Shown here: positions 62,560 to 64,000 of the stretch, in pieces
Layout of the letters: every line of letters begins with the position of its first letter
How positions within the stretch are numbered: the stretch's first letter is position 1
Assembly: GCA_030220185.1 (NCBI GenBank)
Contig: JASPKZ010000424.1
Coordinates: forward strand, 718,001-782,000
DNA length: 64,000 bases
DNA from: Diploptera punctata
Lineage: Eukaryota; Arthropoda; Insecta; Blattodea; Blaberidae
Reading direction: 5' to 3'
Notes under the pieces: model-generated
Databases searched by the model: none
What the model was told of the DNA's origin: nothing
Seen by the model: only the letters and a program-made list of their open reading frames with translations
Position numbers and translations under genes: made by a program

Positions 62560-62950
62560 CTGTGCTTGCGGAAAATATGTTAACTAACATGCTGTCTTTC
62601 TCTTCCTTACTATGTTGCCATTTCCTGTCCTCTGTATATGTTCTTTGCTGGCAGGTAGAGAGCTGACAAATACTATGGATTTTAATGGTCCGTCCTTCTA
62701 TGTGGTCATTGGCAAAATGACTAATTTGACAACCCTGTTACTATTGGGGTTACGTGTAGGAATGGGCTGTCCCTTCTCATTACATGTTGCCACTTGTGAT
62801 TTATTGTGAGGCTGATAACAGGGAGACGACAAATACTGTGATTTTAAATGATCCGACCGCTTGAGCATTCAGTGCTTAAATGACTGATATGACAACCATG
62901 TTAAGATCTTTCACACGTGTTTAGGGATTCTCCACCCACACTTATAATTG
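62560..62950. other. no feature seen
   Basis: Includes a partial internal repetition (GAGAGCTGACAAATACTATG, GGGAGACGACAAATACTGTG); no class assigned. Confidence 0.3.
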
Positions 62951-63890
62951 AACCCTTCCACAGATTCAGCAGTTTGGCGACACTAGCGCCAAAACTCTTT
63001 CCCTCCGCTCATGCGAAGTTAACTTGGTGGTATAATACTTTTAGTTCCTCTCTAACATTCTCATTCCTAATATGTTCTTCTCTTGTACAACCTTTCACAG
63101 CCCATAGGAATCTCATTTCCATTGCCTGAATTTTAGTTTTTTTTTTCTTTTTCCTTCAGGACCCAGGCCTCACTTCCATCATCACCACTGGTAGTGCCAT
63201 CATTGAGTAAAATCTTAGCTGTGTATCCTTTCTTACTTTGTTCCTCAGTGTTCGTCTGATTGTTTCACAAATATGTTGAAATTTCTTTTATTTTCTTATT
63301 TATATCTTGTTCTTCTTCATAAGTTATATTGCAGCCCAAATACTGGAAGTGTGAAACCTGTTCCAACACTTTACCTTCTATTACTATTTTTGTTCTTACT
63401 GGGTACTTTCCATGGAATGCCATTATTTTAGTTTTTAATTTTGAAATTATCATATTATATTTCCCAGTGATCCCACAACAGGCCTGGAGGCCCTTAGGGT
63501 AGTAGGTTAAGGCTCCCACTTTTTCTAGACAATCGGCACTTTATGTCAGCCGGGTTGTCAGCCCTGCATGATGGCTGCCTTTACCCCAGAACAAGCTTCT
63601 GGTACTCATTTGTGTTAGAGGCTGAGTCGACCCCAGGGCCATAGTGCTGCCAGAAGGTTTGGGTCAGTTTAAAAATCCTGACCCCAACGGGACTTGAACC
63701 CTCGACCCTCCGGCTTGTAGCTCAGTGCCTTAACCACTACGCTACGGCGTGCCCCCGTATTATATTTCTTACTTATATTATTTAAATTGATGGACTGCTT
63801 TTTGTAGTTTGACCTCTGTCAAAAATTAATACTATATCATCTGCAAAATGTATTGTATCTCCCCAAATTCCTTGTTGCTGGGTGAGCACT
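62950..63890 (-). mobile_element. LINE RT remnant split by a SINE
   Basis: 63890-63758 reads IWGDTIHFADDIVLIFDRGQ (catalytic FADD); 63469-62950 reads VIEGKVLEQVSHFQYLGCNI, NITYEEEQDINKKI, then a degraded tail. Confidence 0.7.
63470..63757 (-). mobile_element. tRNA-derived SINE, family A (full copy)
   Basis: Inverse begins GGGGGCACGCCGTAGCGTAG TGGTTAAGG and GGTTCAAGTCCCG, full body to GTTGTGGGATCAC. Near-duplication TATTATATTTC on both sides. Confidence 0.8.
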
Positions 63891-64000
63891 GATCCCATAT
63901 GGGCAAAATTTTATGAGGAAATTTTTTCCCCCCATAGGGACTCAAACCAGCACAAATCCTTTACCTCTGTGCCAAGCAATGATGCTAGAAACTGAAATAA
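63878..64000 (-). mobile_element. tRNA-derived SINE, family B, cut by window end
   Basis: Inverse reads GGTTTGAGTCCCTATGGG and AATTTCCTCATAAAATTTTG, matching 14920-14985. Confidence 0.65.

Overview
Organism and composition. The window is AT-rich animal DNA, almost certainly from an insect. Introns are large and GT-AG, tRNA-derived SINEs are common, and there are Tc1/mariner, hAT and pogo transposons, many non-LTR retrotransposon 3' ends, and several families of Penelope-like elements (PLEs). The recurrent LINE tail motif (WAGHVARM ... GKPEGK ... RAYVRAAMNLQV) recalls families I associate with cockroaches and termites. That lineage is an inference; no species can be named from sequence alone.

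Host genes. Only two host genes can be supported. (1) A complete cathepsin L-like cysteine protease lies on the minus strand in six coding exons spread over 31831-3484. It predicts 334 residues, has a signal peptide, an I29 propeptide and a full Cys/His/Asn catalytic set, and its introns are inflated by transposons. (2) Part of an unrecognised plus-strand gene is visible as three phase-compatible internal exons (51664-52881, 57519-57550, 60330-60402). A relatively CpG-rich stretch near 37.3-37.55 kb, ending in a good splice donor, could be its distant promoter and first exon, but this is speculative.

Mobile DNA, in order. 0-3.4 kb: a PLE palindrome, then a LINE interrupted by a PLE palindrome (itself split by a 1,000-bp hAT) and by a palindromic tRNA-SINE. 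3.8-9 kb: SINE and PLE palindromes, a pogo/PHD transposase remnant and a mariner remnant. 10.3-16.4 kb: a 2.1-kb hAT with a paralogous empty site, then a SINE containing a LINE containing a DD41D transposon containing a second SINE. 16.6-25 kb: PLE, SINE and LINE remnants between cathepsin exons. 25.15-29.5 kb: a tandem repeat of about 290 bp split by a 3.1-kb head-to-head PLE palindrome carrying reverse transcriptase and GIY-YIG sequence. 30-44.5 kb: CR1-type and other LINE ends, a large fold-back element with tRNA-Tyr-like sequences, MITEs, SINEs and more PLE palindromes. 44.8-46.1 kb: an apparently intact DD41D mariner with 108-bp terminal repeats. 46-64 kb: LINE remnants, five or more further PLE palindromes, a perfect 520-bp tandem duplication, and SINEs.

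Main discovery. At least eleven PLE or PLE-like insertions share one unusual architecture: an inverted dimer whose two outer ends are both the element 3' end, whose centre falls at a different internal position each time, and which is flanked by ONE 10-15 bp target duplication, so the whole palindrome went in as a single event. A tRNA-derived SINE family does the same with the same duplication length, suggesting it uses the PLE machinery. Just inside the 3' end nearly every PLE family carries a covarying RNA fold that matches the type I hammerhead ribozyme plan (CUGANGA, helix II, GAAA, a tiny helix III, then usually GUC or AUC, with flanking complementary helix I strands). Hammerheads are known in PLEs; the diversity of forms here and their inverted pairing in each insertion deserve a second look.
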